From: Streptomyces sp. NBC_00154
GTDB lineage: Bacteria; Actinomycetota; Actinomycetes; Streptomycetales; Streptomycetaceae
Direction: 5' to 3'
NCBI RefSeq assembly: GCF_026342835.1
Contig: NZ_JAPEMI010000001.1
Span: 7,260,501-7,324,500, forward strand
Length of the DNA: 64,000 nucleotides
This document shows, one piece after another, positions 25,183 to 34,708 of the stretch; position 1 is the stretch's first letter; the number at the start of each line of letters is the position of its first letter. The notes below the pieces were generated by a model. That model searched no databases. It worked only from the letters and a program-made list of their open reading frames with translations, and was not told the origin of the DNA. Position numbers and translations under genes: made by a program.

Positions 25183-25437
25183 GGCGTGGCTCTCGCGTGA
25201 TCATCGGGACAGTGGCTTCGGCGAGGTCATCCGGCACGGCATCTGTCGTTCGGGACTCAAGTGGGCGCTGTTTCGCGGCGAGGCCGAGGCCACCGCCGAC
25301 CGCGCCGCGGACGCGCTCGCCAGGACGACGCTCCATAGCCACCAGCACGCTGTCGATGCCATGCGCTGCGCACGTGTTCGTGTGGCCACGCAGCGGTCGG
25401 CCGAGGGCCGACCGCCTTCAAGCAGCCGCATGTGGCG

Positions 25438-25893
25438 TCACATCAGCTGCTGATCCCGCCCATTGCGCAGCGCTGCGAGTCGGGCCATTTGCTCGCCCAT
25501 GCCGCGTGTCCCGGCCAGCGGCGTGCGGGCGTGCGGCCAGATGGTGCGGACGAGGCTGACATGCCGTGCCCCACCGAGGGCCACAACGGGGTCGAGGAGC
25601 ACGATGTCGCGCATGGCCGCCTGCTTGAGGAGGACTTGGGCCGTTATGGCGTCGGCAGCGCCATGGGGTGTGTCGTACGGCTCGATGACGTCGTCGAGGT
25701 CGAGCAGGCCGTGGCGTGCAGAGAGGATGAGCAGTCGGTCGGGCTGCAGTGCATCAGCCGCCTTACGGCACGCACGGTGATACGAGCCGACATACATATC
25801 TGCCGCTCGTGCGCGCCGGCCCAGTTTGCGGCTACCGCACGGGATGACGACGAGTTCTGGTTCGAAGCAGTCGAGATAGTCGTTCGCTGTCAT
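25438..25893 (-). CDS. DUF6884 protein
   Basis: A 151-residue cytoplasmic protein with the DUF6884 signature: VVIPCGSRKL near the N-terminus, then MYVGSYHRACRKAADAL, ILSARHGLLDLDDVIEPYD and a helical C-terminal half. The PCGxxK start and the SARxGLL motif are conserved in the family and resemble nucleotide- or base-binding pockets; no activity is established to my knowledge. Such proteins often occur in phage-like or accessory regions. The ATG at 25893 is chosen because conservation starts at about this point; upstream codons are unlike the family. No partner gene is obvious. Confidence 0.72.
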   Translation of the reverse strand: MTANDYLDCFEPELVVIPCGSRKLGRRARAADMYVGSYHRACRKAADALQPDRLLILSARHGLLDLDDVIEPYDTPHGAADAITAQVLLKQAAMRDIVLLDPVVALGGARHVSLVRTIWPHARTPLAGTRGMGEQMARLAALRNGRDQQLM

Positions 25894-26404
25894 TCCTGTC
25901 GTCCTGCCTGTTCGCGTTGATGTGAGCGGCACCACTGCTGTGCTCACCCGGTACGAGTCTCATCCGAGGCGGTGTCGCCGGCTTGTCGACCGGGGAACCC
26001 GTGATGTGGGACCGGCCGTGGGGTCGACCCGGCGGCCGTGAGATTGCGGCTGATGACTTACAACCGGGCTCTGGACCGAGGCGATGTCGGGTCGCGTGGA
26101 CTACGAGCCCTCGGATCAGGACGCGCGGCACCGGTAATCAGGTCTCAGCCGTGCGGTGGCAGCGTTCCACGCGGGGCCACCTTCCTGCCGCAATGTCCTG
26201 ATGTGACGCTGTTATGGCATTCCTGAGTCTCTCTCTCGGCTCCCGCGATGCCATAGCGTCGGTGGTCCGACAGGGTCGGATGGGTTCGCCTCCACGACGG
26301 ATGTTCAGTGGAAGTGAAGTCTGCGGGCACGATGAGTGATGACCGGCAGTCCGGGCGTGTCCATCATCGGTAGTTCTGAATGAGGAAAGAAGGCGATCCA
26401 CACA
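25894..26404. other. Intergenic region before the E1 gene
   Basis: Divergent promoter region for the DUF6884 gene and the E1 gene. No open frame resembles a known protein. GAAGG about 15 bases before the GTG at 26405 is the only clear signal. Confidence 0.4.
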
Positions 26405-29122
26405 GTGGCGTCGCAATCACGCTTCGGCATCAACGAATGGCTCGTGGACGAACAGTACGAGCGATACCTGCACGACCCCGGCTCGGTCGATCAGACCTGG
26501 AGGGAGTTCTTCGCCTCCGCGGCCCCCGTGGCCGTTCCGCAGGCACGCAACGGCGCGATGACTGCGCAGGACAGCACGGACGAGGCGGCGGTCAAGGCGG
26601 TGCGTGTTGCCGCGCTCATCGACGCGTATCGAGTTCGCGGACACTTGGTGGCCGATACCGACCCGCTCGCGACAGGGCGGGTGGTGGCACATCCGGAACT
26701 CGACATCATGGCATTCGGACTCCGAGACGATGACCTGCAAAGTGAGTTCGTCGTCGACGGCTTTGCCGGGCACGCCACCATGACTCTTCGCAACGTGCTG
26801 AATGCTCTGCAGGAGTTCTACTGCCGTACCGTCGGCACCGAGTACATGCACATCCAAAGCTCCCAGGAACGTCGCTGGGTCCAGCAGCGGATCGAGTCGC
26901 CTCAGCCCCGGCCGAACGTCGCCGAACAATTGCAGATTCTCTACCGGTTGGGTGCGGCAGAGGCCTTCGAGACGTTCCTGCAGACCAAGTATGTGGGCCA
27001 CAAACGGTATTCGCTTGAAGGCGGCGAGTCGGCGATCGTGCTGCTCGACGCGCTGCTGCTCCGCTCCATCAGGCATGGGGTGAGGGAAGCTGTCATCGGT
27101 ATGGCACACCGAGGCCGGCTCAACGTTCTGGCCAACACCATCGGCAAGTCCTACGCAGAGATCTTCCATGAGTTCGAGGATGCAGTAGACATTCGGTCGG
27201 TCCAGGGATCCGGCGACGTGAAGTACCACCTCGGTGCGGAAGGGACCTATCGTGCCCTGGACGGCGGCACCATTGCGGTCTCCGTCGTGGCAAACCCCTC
27301 GCATCTGGAGATCGTAGGGCCGGTGGCCCAGGGGGTGGTGCGAGCCAAGCAGGAGTCGGCCGCAGACGGTGGCGAAGCCTTCCCTGTATTGCCGATCGTC
27401 GTCCACGGCGATGCCGCATTTGCCGGTCAGGGTGTGGTGTCCGAGACGCTCAACATGTCACAGCTGCCCGGCTACCGCACCGGCGGGACGGTTCACATCG
27501 TCATCAACAACCAGGTCGGCTTTACGACCTCGCCCGCCAACGGCCGTTCGAGCACATACGCCACCGACGTGGCACGGTCGGTCGAGGCCCCGATCTTCCA
27601 TGTGAACGGAGACGATCCCGAGGCCGTTGTCCAGGTCGCGCGCCTGGCCTTCGACTATCGTCAGACGTTCCACAAGGACGTGGTTGTCGATCTGATCTGC
27701 TACAGGCGCCACGGGCACAGCGAGGTCGATGATCCATCCATCACTCAGCCGGCGATGTACGACCGCATCGACGTCAGGGCTTCGGTGCGCAAGCTGTACG
27801 CCGAGGCGCTGGTCCGCCGAGGGGACATCGGCGAGCGGCAGGTGGAAGGGGCATTGCGGGACTATCAGGGACACCTTGAGCGGGCCTTCACCGAGACCCG
27901 GGCGCTGTCGGCGCCACTCTCTCCGAAGCCCGTGAACCCTGTGGCCGCTCAGAATGCAGCCGCCCCCCAGGTGGCGACCGCGATCACGGAGGCGACCGCC
28001 CGGCACGTCATCGCTTCCCAGACCGGTGTGCCGGAAGGGTTCACCGTTCACGCGCGCGTTCTTCCGCAGCTCCAGAGGCGTGCCACGATGCTGGATGCGG
28101 GAACGATCGACTGGGCCACCGCAGAAACACTGGCCATAGGCTCCCTGTTGCTGGACGGGGTTCCGGTGCGGCTGGCCGGGCAGGATTCCCGCCGCGGCAC
28201 GTTCGGCCAACGGCACGCTGTGCTCACCGACCGGCGCACCGGCGTGGAGCACACGCCGCTGAGCTCTCTCGGCTCGCGGGCCGCGAGCTTTGCACCCTAC
28301 GACTCGATGTTGTCCGAACTAGGAGCGCTGGCCTTCGAGTACGGCTACTCACTGGCGCGGCCCGACGCTCTGGTGCTGTGGGAGGCCCAGTTCGGCGACT
28401 TCGTCAACGGGGCCCAGACAGTTATCGACGAGTACATCTCATCATCCGAGCAGAAGTGGGGGCAGCGCTCCGGGGTGACACTGTTGCTGCCGCACGGCTT
28501 GGAAGGGCAGGGGCCAGACCACTCCTCCGGCAGGATCGAGCGATTCCTTCAACTCTGCGCGCAGGGGAACATGACCGTCGCCATGCCCTCCCTGCCGGGC
28601 AACTACTTTCATCTGCTCAGGCAGCAAGCGCTCGGCGAGCACAGTAGGCCTTTGGTCGTCTTCACTCCGAAGTCGATGCTGCGGTTGAAGGCAGCCACCT
28701 CCGGGCTGACGGAGCTCACCGCGGGCGCGTTCCGTCCGGTCATACCGGACGAGACGGCGGACACCGCCCGGATCAGGCGTGTGCTGGTGTGCTCGGGCAA
28801 GGTCTTCTACGACCTGGACGCCTACCGGCGGAGCGCTGAGCTGTCGGACACGGCGATCGTCCGCCTGGAGCGTCTCTACCCGTTCCCGGAAGAGGAGCTG
28901 AGCGCGGAACTCGCCCGATTCTCCGCCGAGGCCGAGGTGCGATGGGTGCAGGAGGAGCCGGAGAACCAAGGAGCATGGTCCTTCGTGGGGCCCTACGTGC
29001 ACCGGCTGGCGAGCCGTCCCATCGAATGCATCAGCCGACCGGAGGCGCCGGCCCCCGCCGTGGGGTCTGCCCGACGGCATGCCGGCGAACAGAAGGATCT
29101 CGTTATGTCAGCCTTCCACTGA
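26405..29122 (+). CDS. sucA: 2-oxoglutarate dehydrogenase E1 component, E1-only form
   Basis: A 905-residue thiamine-diphosphate enzyme that decarboxylates 2-oxoglutarate and passes the succinyl group to lipoyl-E2. The N-terminal peptide (FGINEWLVDEQYERYLHDPG, then TWREFFAS) is the E2-binding type. The E1 core has MAHRGRLNVLAN, GDAAFAGQGVVSETLNMSQL, VINNQVGFTT and HGHSEVDDPS. The transketolase-like C-terminal half has LLPHGLEGQGPDHSSGRIER and ends QEEPENQGAWSF. The usual actinobacterial Kgd/OdhA is about 1,220-1,270 residues because it carries an acyltransferase domain after the N-terminal peptide; that domain is absent here. The gene stands alone, so it is probably a paralogue of the core enzyme. 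Start is GTG. Confidence 0.92.
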   Translation: MASQSRFGINEWLVDEQYERYLHDPGSVDQTWREFFASAAPVAVPQARNGAMTAQDSTDEAAVKAVRVAALIDAYRVRGHLVADTDPLATGRVVAHPELDIMAFGLRDDDLQSEFVVDGFAGHATMTLRNVLNALQEFYCRTVGTEYMHIQSSQERRWVQQRIESPQPRPNVAEQLQILYRLGAAEAFETFLQTKYVGHKRYSLEGGESAIVLLDALLLRSIRHGVREAVIGMAHRGRLNVLANTIGKSYAEIFHEFEDAVDIRSVQGSGDVKYHLGAEGTYRALDGGTIAVSVVANPSHLEIVGPVAQGVVRAKQESAADGGEAFPVLPIVVHGDAAFAGQGVVSETLNMSQLPGYRTGGTVHIVINNQVGFTTSPANGRSSTYATDVARSVEAPIFHVNGDDPEAVVQVARLAFDYRQTFHKDVVVDLICYRRHGHSEVDDPSITQPAMYDRIDVRASVRKLYAEALVRRGDIGERQVEGALRDYQGHLERAFTETRALSAPLSPKPVNPVAAQNAAAPQVATAITEATARHVIASQTGVPEGFTVHARVLPQLQRRATMLDAGTIDWATAETLAIGSLLLDGVPVRLAGQDSRRGTFGQRHAVLTDRRTGVEHTPLSSLGSRAASFAPYDSMLSELGALAFEYGYSLARPDALVLWEAQFGDFVNGAQTVIDEYISSSEQKWGQRSGVTLLLPHGLEGQGPDHSSGRIERFLQLCAQGNMTVAMPSLPGNYFHLLRQQALGEHSRPLVVFTPKSMLRLKAATSGLTELTAGAFRPVIPDETADTARIRRVLVCSGKVFYDLDAYRRSAELSDTAIVRLERLYPFPEEELSAELARFSAEAEVRWVQEEPENQGAWSFVGPYVHRLASRPIECISRPEAPAPAVGSARRHAGEQKDLVMSAFH

Positions 29123-29185
29123 GCCCTGCCGCGTACGACGGCGCCGAAGACGGGCTCGCGCGCTACGGCCCACGGGCCTTTTGTT

Positions 29186-29222
29186 CCGGACGCCCCTCGG
29201 ACCGGATCCGAGGGGTGTCCGG
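29186..29222 (+). terminator. Hairpin terminator of the E1 gene
   Basis: Arms 29186-29201 and 29207-29222 pair over 16 bp with one G-T wobble, around a CCGGA loop, 63 bp after the stop. The T run after the stem is weak. Confidence 0.75.
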
Positions 29223-29373
29223 TTGCATGGGGCATGCACGTCAGCGCCATGCCGGCACAGCACCAGTGCCCTGGCATCCGACGGCTGTCAAGAAGCCGGG
29301 CTGCGGCCAAAGGTGCGCGTGCATACCGACGCGGCGTACGGGCTTCGCGCATCCAACAAGTGCGTCCTGCCCC

Positions 29374-31111
29374 CAATGCCGGTGAGTTAGCGCGTCGGTG
29401 CAGGTCAGGTGGGGTGCTTGGTGACTTTGAGTGTGTAGCGGACGTTACTGGGAGTGCGGGTCTGGTCCCGTTTTCTGACCTCGAAGGTGTTCTTGGACGG
29501 CTTCTTGATGCGCTGGCACTGCCGGTTGCGCCGGGGCGGCAGGAGGGCGGCCAAGAGCTCTGTGGTGGCTTCGCGGCGGGCGGCGGCCAGTGTGGTGACG
29601 TCGGCTGCGGCCTGGGCGGCGACGGCCAGCCGGGCGAGCTGCACCGTGACGGTGAAGGAGATCCGGTCAGGATCGGTCCCGCCGTGTTCTGCCGCGCGCG
29701 TCTGCAGTGCGCATAGTGCCTGGTAGACGGTGAGAAGGGCGTAGATCTCCTGGTAGATCAGCTCGGGCGCCTTGGAGCGCAGGATGAATCCGGCGCCGCG
29801 CAGGCGGTTCTTCAGTTCCGCGAATCCGTTTTCGATCTCCCACCGCTGGTGATATGCCCTCGCCAGCTGGTGGGCCGGGGCGAGGCGGTGGTCCAGCAGG
29901 CTGGTGACCAGCCGGAACGTCTCGGTGCGGGGTGGGCCGGCCTGTGGGTGGATGGTCACGGTGTACTCGATGATCCGTACCAGGTGTCCCCGGGGCGGCT
30001 CGGTCAGGGTGCGTCCGGCCGCGCGGGCCTGACCGTGGCGGATGTTCTCCGCGGGCGTGCGCATGATGGACAGGTAGGACCCGTCGGACAGCACCCGCAG
30101 CGGCACGAAGACCAGGTTCTTCTTGATCCGCCAGGCCAGGTGGGCGCCGGTGGCGCGGGCCAGGCCCCACAGCTGGTATCCGGCGAAGTTGCGGTCGGCC
30201 AGCAGCAGCATGTCCCCTCGCAGGGAGGCCAGCAGCCGGCGGGCGAGCTTGTGCTCGCTGAACCTGGCCACGGCGTCGAAGGCCGCGTCGACCAGGGCGT
30301 GGGTGCCGCATTCGGTCAGGGCCATCAGGCGGACCTGTGGGTGTCCGCTCTGGTTGACACCACCCTTGCCGGTGAAACCGAACTCAGCAGCGTTTGCCGG
30401 GGTGTCGGGGACATCCAGCGCGGTGCCGTCCCAGGCGACCAGCCGCAGCCCGAAGGCGAACGCGCCCGGAGTGACGGTCGTGGCCAGCGTGCCGCACCGC
30501 CGCTCGAACAGCGCCTGCAGCGGCTTGTCGCCCAGCCGCTGCCGGGCCCGTGTCAGGGCCGAGCTGGTGGGCAAGCGCTGCACACACAGGCCTGGCAGAT
30601 GCCGCAGCTTCTCCGTCAACGTGCGCAGGACCGACCGGTATCCCGGCGGCCCGGCACTGTCGGAGCTGCTGAACAGGCACAACGCCAGGATGAAGTAGAC
30701 CACCGCCCGGGCGGGCAACAGCCGGCGGCGACGCTCGCCGCAGCCGGTCAACTCCACGACCTCGTCAACCAGTTCAGGGCTGATCTCCTCGGTCAACACG
30801 CCGAGACGGACGTGCTCGCCAAAGCGCCGGTCCGTGGGGGTCACCAGCCTGTTCAACGGGGCCTGGCTGCCCTCGGTGATGGCAGACGACATGCGGACGA
30901 TGGCACACTGAGTACCCAACGGAGTTCCCTCGCGGACAGTCGGATCTTGGTCGATCTTCTGTCCTACCGGGAACTCCGTTGCCGTGTCCCGGCCTCCGCC
31001 GACACGTCACCAGAAGTGACGGATCACGCAACGTCACCAGGGGATATTCCCAACCAAACCCCGCACTATCAAGTGCCTGACCTGCACCGACGCGCTAACT
31101 CACCGGCATTG
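29374..31111 (-). mobile_element. Complete IS4-family insertion sequence with 36-bp inverted repeats
   Basis: The element is 1738 bp. Both ends start CAATGCCGGTGAGTTAGCGC and stay identical for 36 bases. GTCCTGCCCC is directly repeated at 29364-29373 and 31112-31121, a 10-bp target duplication within the 9-12 bp range of IS4 elements. It carries one intact transposase gene on the minus strand. The perfect ends point to a recent insertion. Confidence 0.93.
29405..30892 (-). CDS. IS4-family transposase
   Basis: A DDE transposase of about 495 residues. The N-terminal IS4-specific region is visible (LGVLTEEISPELVDEVVELT, then LLPARAVVYFILALCLF). The catalytic Asp is in RLVAWDGTALDVPDT, the second Asp in MLLLADRNFAGYQLW, and the YREK-type motif with Glu in YHQRWEIENGFAELKNRL. 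The ATG at 30892 is likely; an ATG nine codons upstream is also open. The reading frame is intact and fills the element. A C-terminal basic tail (RRNRQCQRIKKPSK) is present. Confidence 0.93.
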   Translation of the reverse strand: MSSAITEGSQAPLNRLVTPTDRRFGEHVRLGVLTEEISPELVDEVVELTGCGERRRRLLPARAVVYFILALCLFSSSDSAGPPGYRSVLRTLTEKLRHLPGLCVQRLPTSSALTRARQRLGDKPLQALFERRCGTLATTVTPGAFAFGLRLVAWDGTALDVPDTPANAAEFGFTGKGGVNQSGHPQVRLMALTECGTHALVDAAFDAVARFSEHKLARRLLASLRGDMLLLADRNFAGYQLWGLARATGAHLAWRIKKNLVFVPLRVLSDGSYLSIMRTPAENIRHGQARAAGRTLTEPPRGHLVRIIEYTVTIHPQAGPPRTETFRLVTSLLDHRLAPAHQLARAYHQRWEIENGFAELKNRLRGAGFILRSKAPELIYQEIYALLTVYQALCALQTRAAEHGGTDPDRISFTVTVQLARLAVAAQAAADVTTLAAARREATTELLAALLPPRRNRQCQRIKKPSKNTFEVRKRDQTRTPSNVRYTLKVTKHPT

Positions 31112-31163
31112 GTCCTGCCCCTGGGGGCATGTTGTGGAGCAATTGGCTGGCTGAGGCCAGGGC

Positions 31164-31352
31164 TCAGGACCCGAAGGGCCCCGTGTTCTGGCTCTTGGCG
31201 TTCGCCGTGCCCAGCCCTTGTGCGAGTCCCTGGTCCGCTGCCCCGCGCTCCAGCGCCCCGCGTTCCCCCGAGCCGCCTCTGCGCCGCAGTACGACCAAGC
31301 AGCCCCCGACCGCGGCCGCGAGCACAACCACCATGGAAACAATGAAGATCAT
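31164..31352 (-). CDS. Small single-pass membrane protein
   Basis: A 62-residue frame with one membrane segment at residues 2-23 (IFIVSMVVVLAAAVGGCLVV), an Arg-rich stop-transfer stretch (LRRRGGSGERGALERG), then a polar tail. The layout is like the small DUF6479-type proteins of Streptomyces, but I cannot confirm that family. GGGGGA lies just before the ATG. It is next to the right end of the IS4 element and may have lost upstream control sequence. Confidence 0.45.
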   Translation of the reverse strand: MIFIVSMVVVLAAAVGGCLVVLRRRGGSGERGALERGAADQGLAQGLGTANAKSQNTGPFGS

Positions 31353-31506
31353 GGGTCCCCCGTTTGTCTGGCGGGACCGTGCTGTGGCCCCTTGTTGAGC
31401 TCTATTGTCACTTGCCGCCTGTTCAGAGGGAAGCCCGAGTCCTGCTTGGGCGCCGCAGATCCGTTTCGGAGTACATGCCGCACTCGTGCCATCGAGTGGC
31501 TTGGGG

Positions 31507-32046
31507 TCAGCAGGTCGTCACTGGGGAATCGACGCGCAGGTCCCGGATGTACCAGTCGAACCGTGTGGCGTCCTTCGTGTGTGTCTGCCTGCCGGGGGTG
31601 AACCCTGCCCGCCGCGCGACTGCGGCAGATTCGGGATTCTCCGGCTCCACCTGGATCACCGCCTCCTCCCCGCCTTCACTCGCCGCGTACCGGGACACCA
31701 AGAGGACCGCGCGGGTAGCCAGGCCACGTCCCCTCCAGGACGGATAGAGGCCGTACGCGACATTCACCTGCCCGGGAGCCAAACCCTCTCCTGCGAACCG
31801 CAAGTCGATGGTCCCTGCGAGTGCCTCGCCGGCGCCCGCCCGGATGCCGAAAGCGCGGAGTGGCCCGGCGGTGTCCCACTGTTCCCGGCAGTGCCGGAAG
31901 TACGCTTCAACGCCCTCGCGCGTCCCGGGACCGCCGTTGAGCCGGCGAACGAGCAGCTCATCCTCCCCCGCGAGGTGCGCCTCCACATCGTCCGGACGCA
32001 GCTGGGACAGAGTGATGGTCCCGTCGGACAGCTTCACTTCATGCAT
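31507..32046 (-). CDS. GNAT family N-acetyltransferase
   Basis: A 179-residue RimJ/RimL-like acetyltransferase. Strand and loop motifs are visible: ITLSQLRPDDVEAHLAGEDE at the start, then NVAYGLYPSWRGRGLATRAV, where RGRGLA is the acetyl-CoA loop, and PENPESAAVARRAGF near the C-terminus. RimJ/L-type members modify protein N-termini or small amines; the target is unknown. The ATG at 32046 (MHEVKLSDG) is chosen because the fold starts there; twelve upstream codons are unlike the family. It is a single gene. Confidence 0.85.
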   Translation of the reverse strand: MHEVKLSDGTITLSQLRPDDVEAHLAGEDELLVRRLNGGPGTREGVEAYFRHCREQWDTAGPLRAFGIRAGAGEALAGTIDLRFAGEGLAPGQVNVAYGLYPSWRGRGLATRAVLLVSRYAASEGGEEAVIQVEPENPESAAVARRAGFTPGRQTHTKDATRFDWYIRDLRVDSPVTTC

Positions 32047-32298
32047 CCGGCGATTCTTGACCCCGGCGCCACGTCGCACCACCGGATTCCGCGGGACATC
32101 ACACAGAGCCAGGTGGGCAAAGCCACACCAAGATCATCTCCTGCGACTGAGTACCCAATGGGCCGGTCTGAGCGTCGCACTTGGTGTAATCACGGCGCCG
32201 GAGCCGTCTTGAACAGCCCCGTTCACCGGGCTGAGGCCGCGCTGCTTCGGCAAGCTGATGACCGCGTTGCGACGCGAAGGCGCGGACGAGGTCAGCAA

Positions 32299-32412
32299 GT
32301 GACTGCCGTGGAGCCTGCCTTGGAGGACCGGGTCCTGCTGGTCGCCGCGTACCGGCGGACGAACCCTACACTGCGGCAGCTCGCTCCGCTGTTCGGGATT
32401 GTGACTCCACCG
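32299..32412 (+). pseudogene. N-terminal fragment of an IS5-type transposase
   Basis: About 38 codons read VTAVEPALEDRVLLVAAYRR and TNPTLRQLAPLFGI, which is the HTH_Tnp_4-type DNA-binding start of a group of actinobacterial IS5 transposases. The match ends abruptly at VTP. The catalytic domain is missing. It lies between a GNAT gene and an exporter gene. Confidence 0.5.
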
Positions 32413-32469
32413 ACCCTTGACCTGCCCCTGCCCCTGCCGCAGGCTCAGGCCTTCGCCTGCGGCAGCGAG

Positions 32470-33933
32470 TCAGGCCGCGTGCTGCCCGGTGTTCTCCGGT
32501 ATTTTCCGAACTTCGGCGGCCGTCGGGTGAATCCCGAGGAAGCCGACCACTGCGCCGAAGGCCGTCAGACCGGCGGCGACGGCGAAGCTGAAGGCGTAGC
32601 CGCGCGCGGTGGCGGCCATCGGGTCGACGCCTGCGTGCTGCAGAACGGTGGCGTGGCTGGTGCCCATGGAGACCAGGGCGGCCAGACCGATGGCGCTGCC
32701 GATCTGCATGGACGCATTGTTCATACTGCTGGCGATACCCGCGTCCTCACCTGTGGCACCATCCACTCCGGCGACGGTGGATCCGACGAGAACCAGGCCG
32801 CCTCCCAGTGGCACGAGGATCAGCCCGGGCAGCACATCGGCCACATACGTGCCGTGCGCGCTCAGTCCGGCAAGGAAGATGTAGCCGACCGTGGAGATCG
32901 CAAGGCCTCCTCCATTCAGTGTCCGCAGCCCGAACCGGGGGAGGAGGCGCGGTGCGATCACAGTGGCGCTGAACAGAATGACCAACCCGAACGGTACGAA
33001 GGCGAATCCGGTCGCCAGCGCGGAGAAATGCAGTGTGTGTTGCACGTACAGGCTCAGTGAGAAGAAGAAGGTGGCGAATCCGACGTAGTAGCAGACGCGG
33101 ACCAGGTTGGCGATGCTCCGGTTGCGCGAGCGTAGGAACGCGAGGGGCATCAGGGGCTGTGCCACCCGGGCCTCGACCAGCACGAAACCGATCAGGAGGA
33201 GAACACCGATCCCCACGCAGCCGAGGACGGGGAACGAGAGCCACGCACGATTGCTCTTCTCCAGCAGGCCGAACACGACCAGCAGCAGGCCGAGGGTGAC
33301 CAGGATGGCTCCGAGGACGTCAGGCCGGCCGCGCTTGGCGGCGCGGCTCTCGGAGACGAGGCGGGGGGTGGCGAGAATTGCGAAGGCGGCGACGGGCAGG
33401 TTGATGAAAAATATCCAGCGCCAGGAGGCGAGGTCGGTGAGGATGCCTGAGAGCACGACGCCCAGGGCCACGCCAACTCCGGCCAGGCCGCTCCAGATGG
33501 CCATCGCCCGCGCCCTTTCCTGTGGCCGGGTGAACAGCAGCGTCACCAGGGACAGGGCCGCCGGACTGACAAGTGCCGCACCAATGCCCTGCACGAAGCG
33601 ACTGGCGACGAGTACACCGGCCTGCTGGGCCACTCCGGCGCTCGCCGACGAAAGCGCGAAGATCGCCAGACCGATCAGGAACAGGCGTCTACGGCCCACC
33701 AGATCGCCCAGGCGCCCACCGAGCATCAGCAGTCCGCCGTAGGTGACGGTGTAACCGTTGACGACCCACGCCAGGCCGGTGCTCGTAAAGCCGAGATCCT
33801 TCTGGATGGGGGGAAGCGCGACATTGACCACGGTCACGTCGAGCAGCAGCATCACCTGCACCAGGCAGATGATGCCGAGCGCGCGCCACCTGCGCGGATC
33901 GGGTTCGAGAGTGGATCCGATCGAAGCCATCAT
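32470..33933 (-). CDS. MFS exporter of the DHA2 (EmrB/QacA) type
   Basis: A 487-residue inner-membrane drug:proton antiporter with 14 predicted helices. Helix 1 carries LLDVTVVNVALPPI (motif D1 of the 14-helix group). Motif A is in LGGRLGDLVGRRRLFLIG, and motif C in GVGVALGVVLSGILTDLASW. Substrates are usually toxic organic molecules; none can be assigned. The ATG at 33933 is used, with MMAS one codon upstream as an alternative. No regulator gene is directly adjacent; the GlxA-type regulator beyond the 775-bp gap is on the same strand and may or may not be connected. Confidence 0.9.
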   Translation of the reverse strand: MMASIGSTLEPDPRRWRALGIICLVQVMLLLDVTVVNVALPPIQKDLGFTSTGLAWVVNGYTVTYGGLLMLGGRLGDLVGRRRLFLIGLAIFALSSASAGVAQQAGVLVASRFVQGIGAALVSPAALSLVTLLFTRPQERARAMAIWSGLAGVGVALGVVLSGILTDLASWRWIFFINLPVAAFAILATPRLVSESRAAKRGRPDVLGAILVTLGLLLVVFGLLEKSNRAWLSFPVLGCVGIGVLLLIGFVLVEARVAQPLMPLAFLRSRNRSIANLVRVCYYVGFATFFFSLSLYVQHTLHFSALATGFAFVPFGLVILFSATVIAPRLLPRFGLRTLNGGGLAISTVGYIFLAGLSAHGTYVADVLPGLILVPLGGGLVLVGSTVAGVDGATGEDAGIASSMNNASMQIGSAIGLAALVSMGTSHATVLQHAGVDPMAATARGYAFSFAVAAGLTAFGAVVGFLGIHPTAAEVRKIPENTGQHAA

Positions 33934-34708
33934 TGATCGCCTTCTGTTCGGTGGGGCCGCCACCGTGCCCCTCAAACGCCTTCATACGAGGCGAGGCTTC
34001 AGGCCGGCCCGGTCGTCGGGCATTTCCTGACCTGTTCAACTCGCACGGGCTGCCCAGGCATGGCCGCAGCTACGGACGGCACAGGCGCAGATTCAGCCCT
34101 CTGACGGTGGGCTCGTCCGAGGACGGCTCGCAGTCCGGTGAACGCAAGCCCTCCTGCAGCGCACCGGGGTGCAGGTCAAAAAGAAGGGACAACCCAGGAT
34201 CCGGCGCCGTGGTGCCTCTCCCTGCAGGCGTCGACTGCGCATGAGGACGTGGCAAAACCTGTGCAGCGCGCCCCTGTTGGCGAGGTCCAGAGGATTCGGG
34301 CTGTCGGACAGGACCGCAGGCTCGCGAAGCCGGCCGAGTTCGGCAGATGGCCGAGGAACGCCCGGGCAAGGCAACCGGGCCCGTCACTTCTCGGAACCCC
34401 AGAGGGCAGAGCGGCGGTTGACACCTGCCCTCCCCGATGTGCCCGTAGCCTGGACGGCCCGCTCACTTCCGGACGAGGGAGCTGAAACGGCCCGAGGACA
34501 CTATGGCCGCCCCGCTCACCGAAGCTCTATTCCAGGCACACCGGAGCGACCCCCGCAGGCAGGGATACGCACGGCCTCGGCGACGATCAGGCCACGACGT
34601 GAAACCTGTGGCGAATCCTGCCGCTGTGCCCACCGCACGCGCGCTTCGAGCGACAATCTGCAACGGTGTCTGTATACCGCTGTACCGGAGCTCGGCGCTG
34701 AGCCGGCC
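33934..34708. other. Intergenic region of 775 bp, no recognisable gene
   Basis: All six frames were examined for family motifs; none was found. Open frames on both strands are proline- and arginine-rich shadows. The region contains the promoter of the exporter gene on its left side. Confidence 0.4.
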
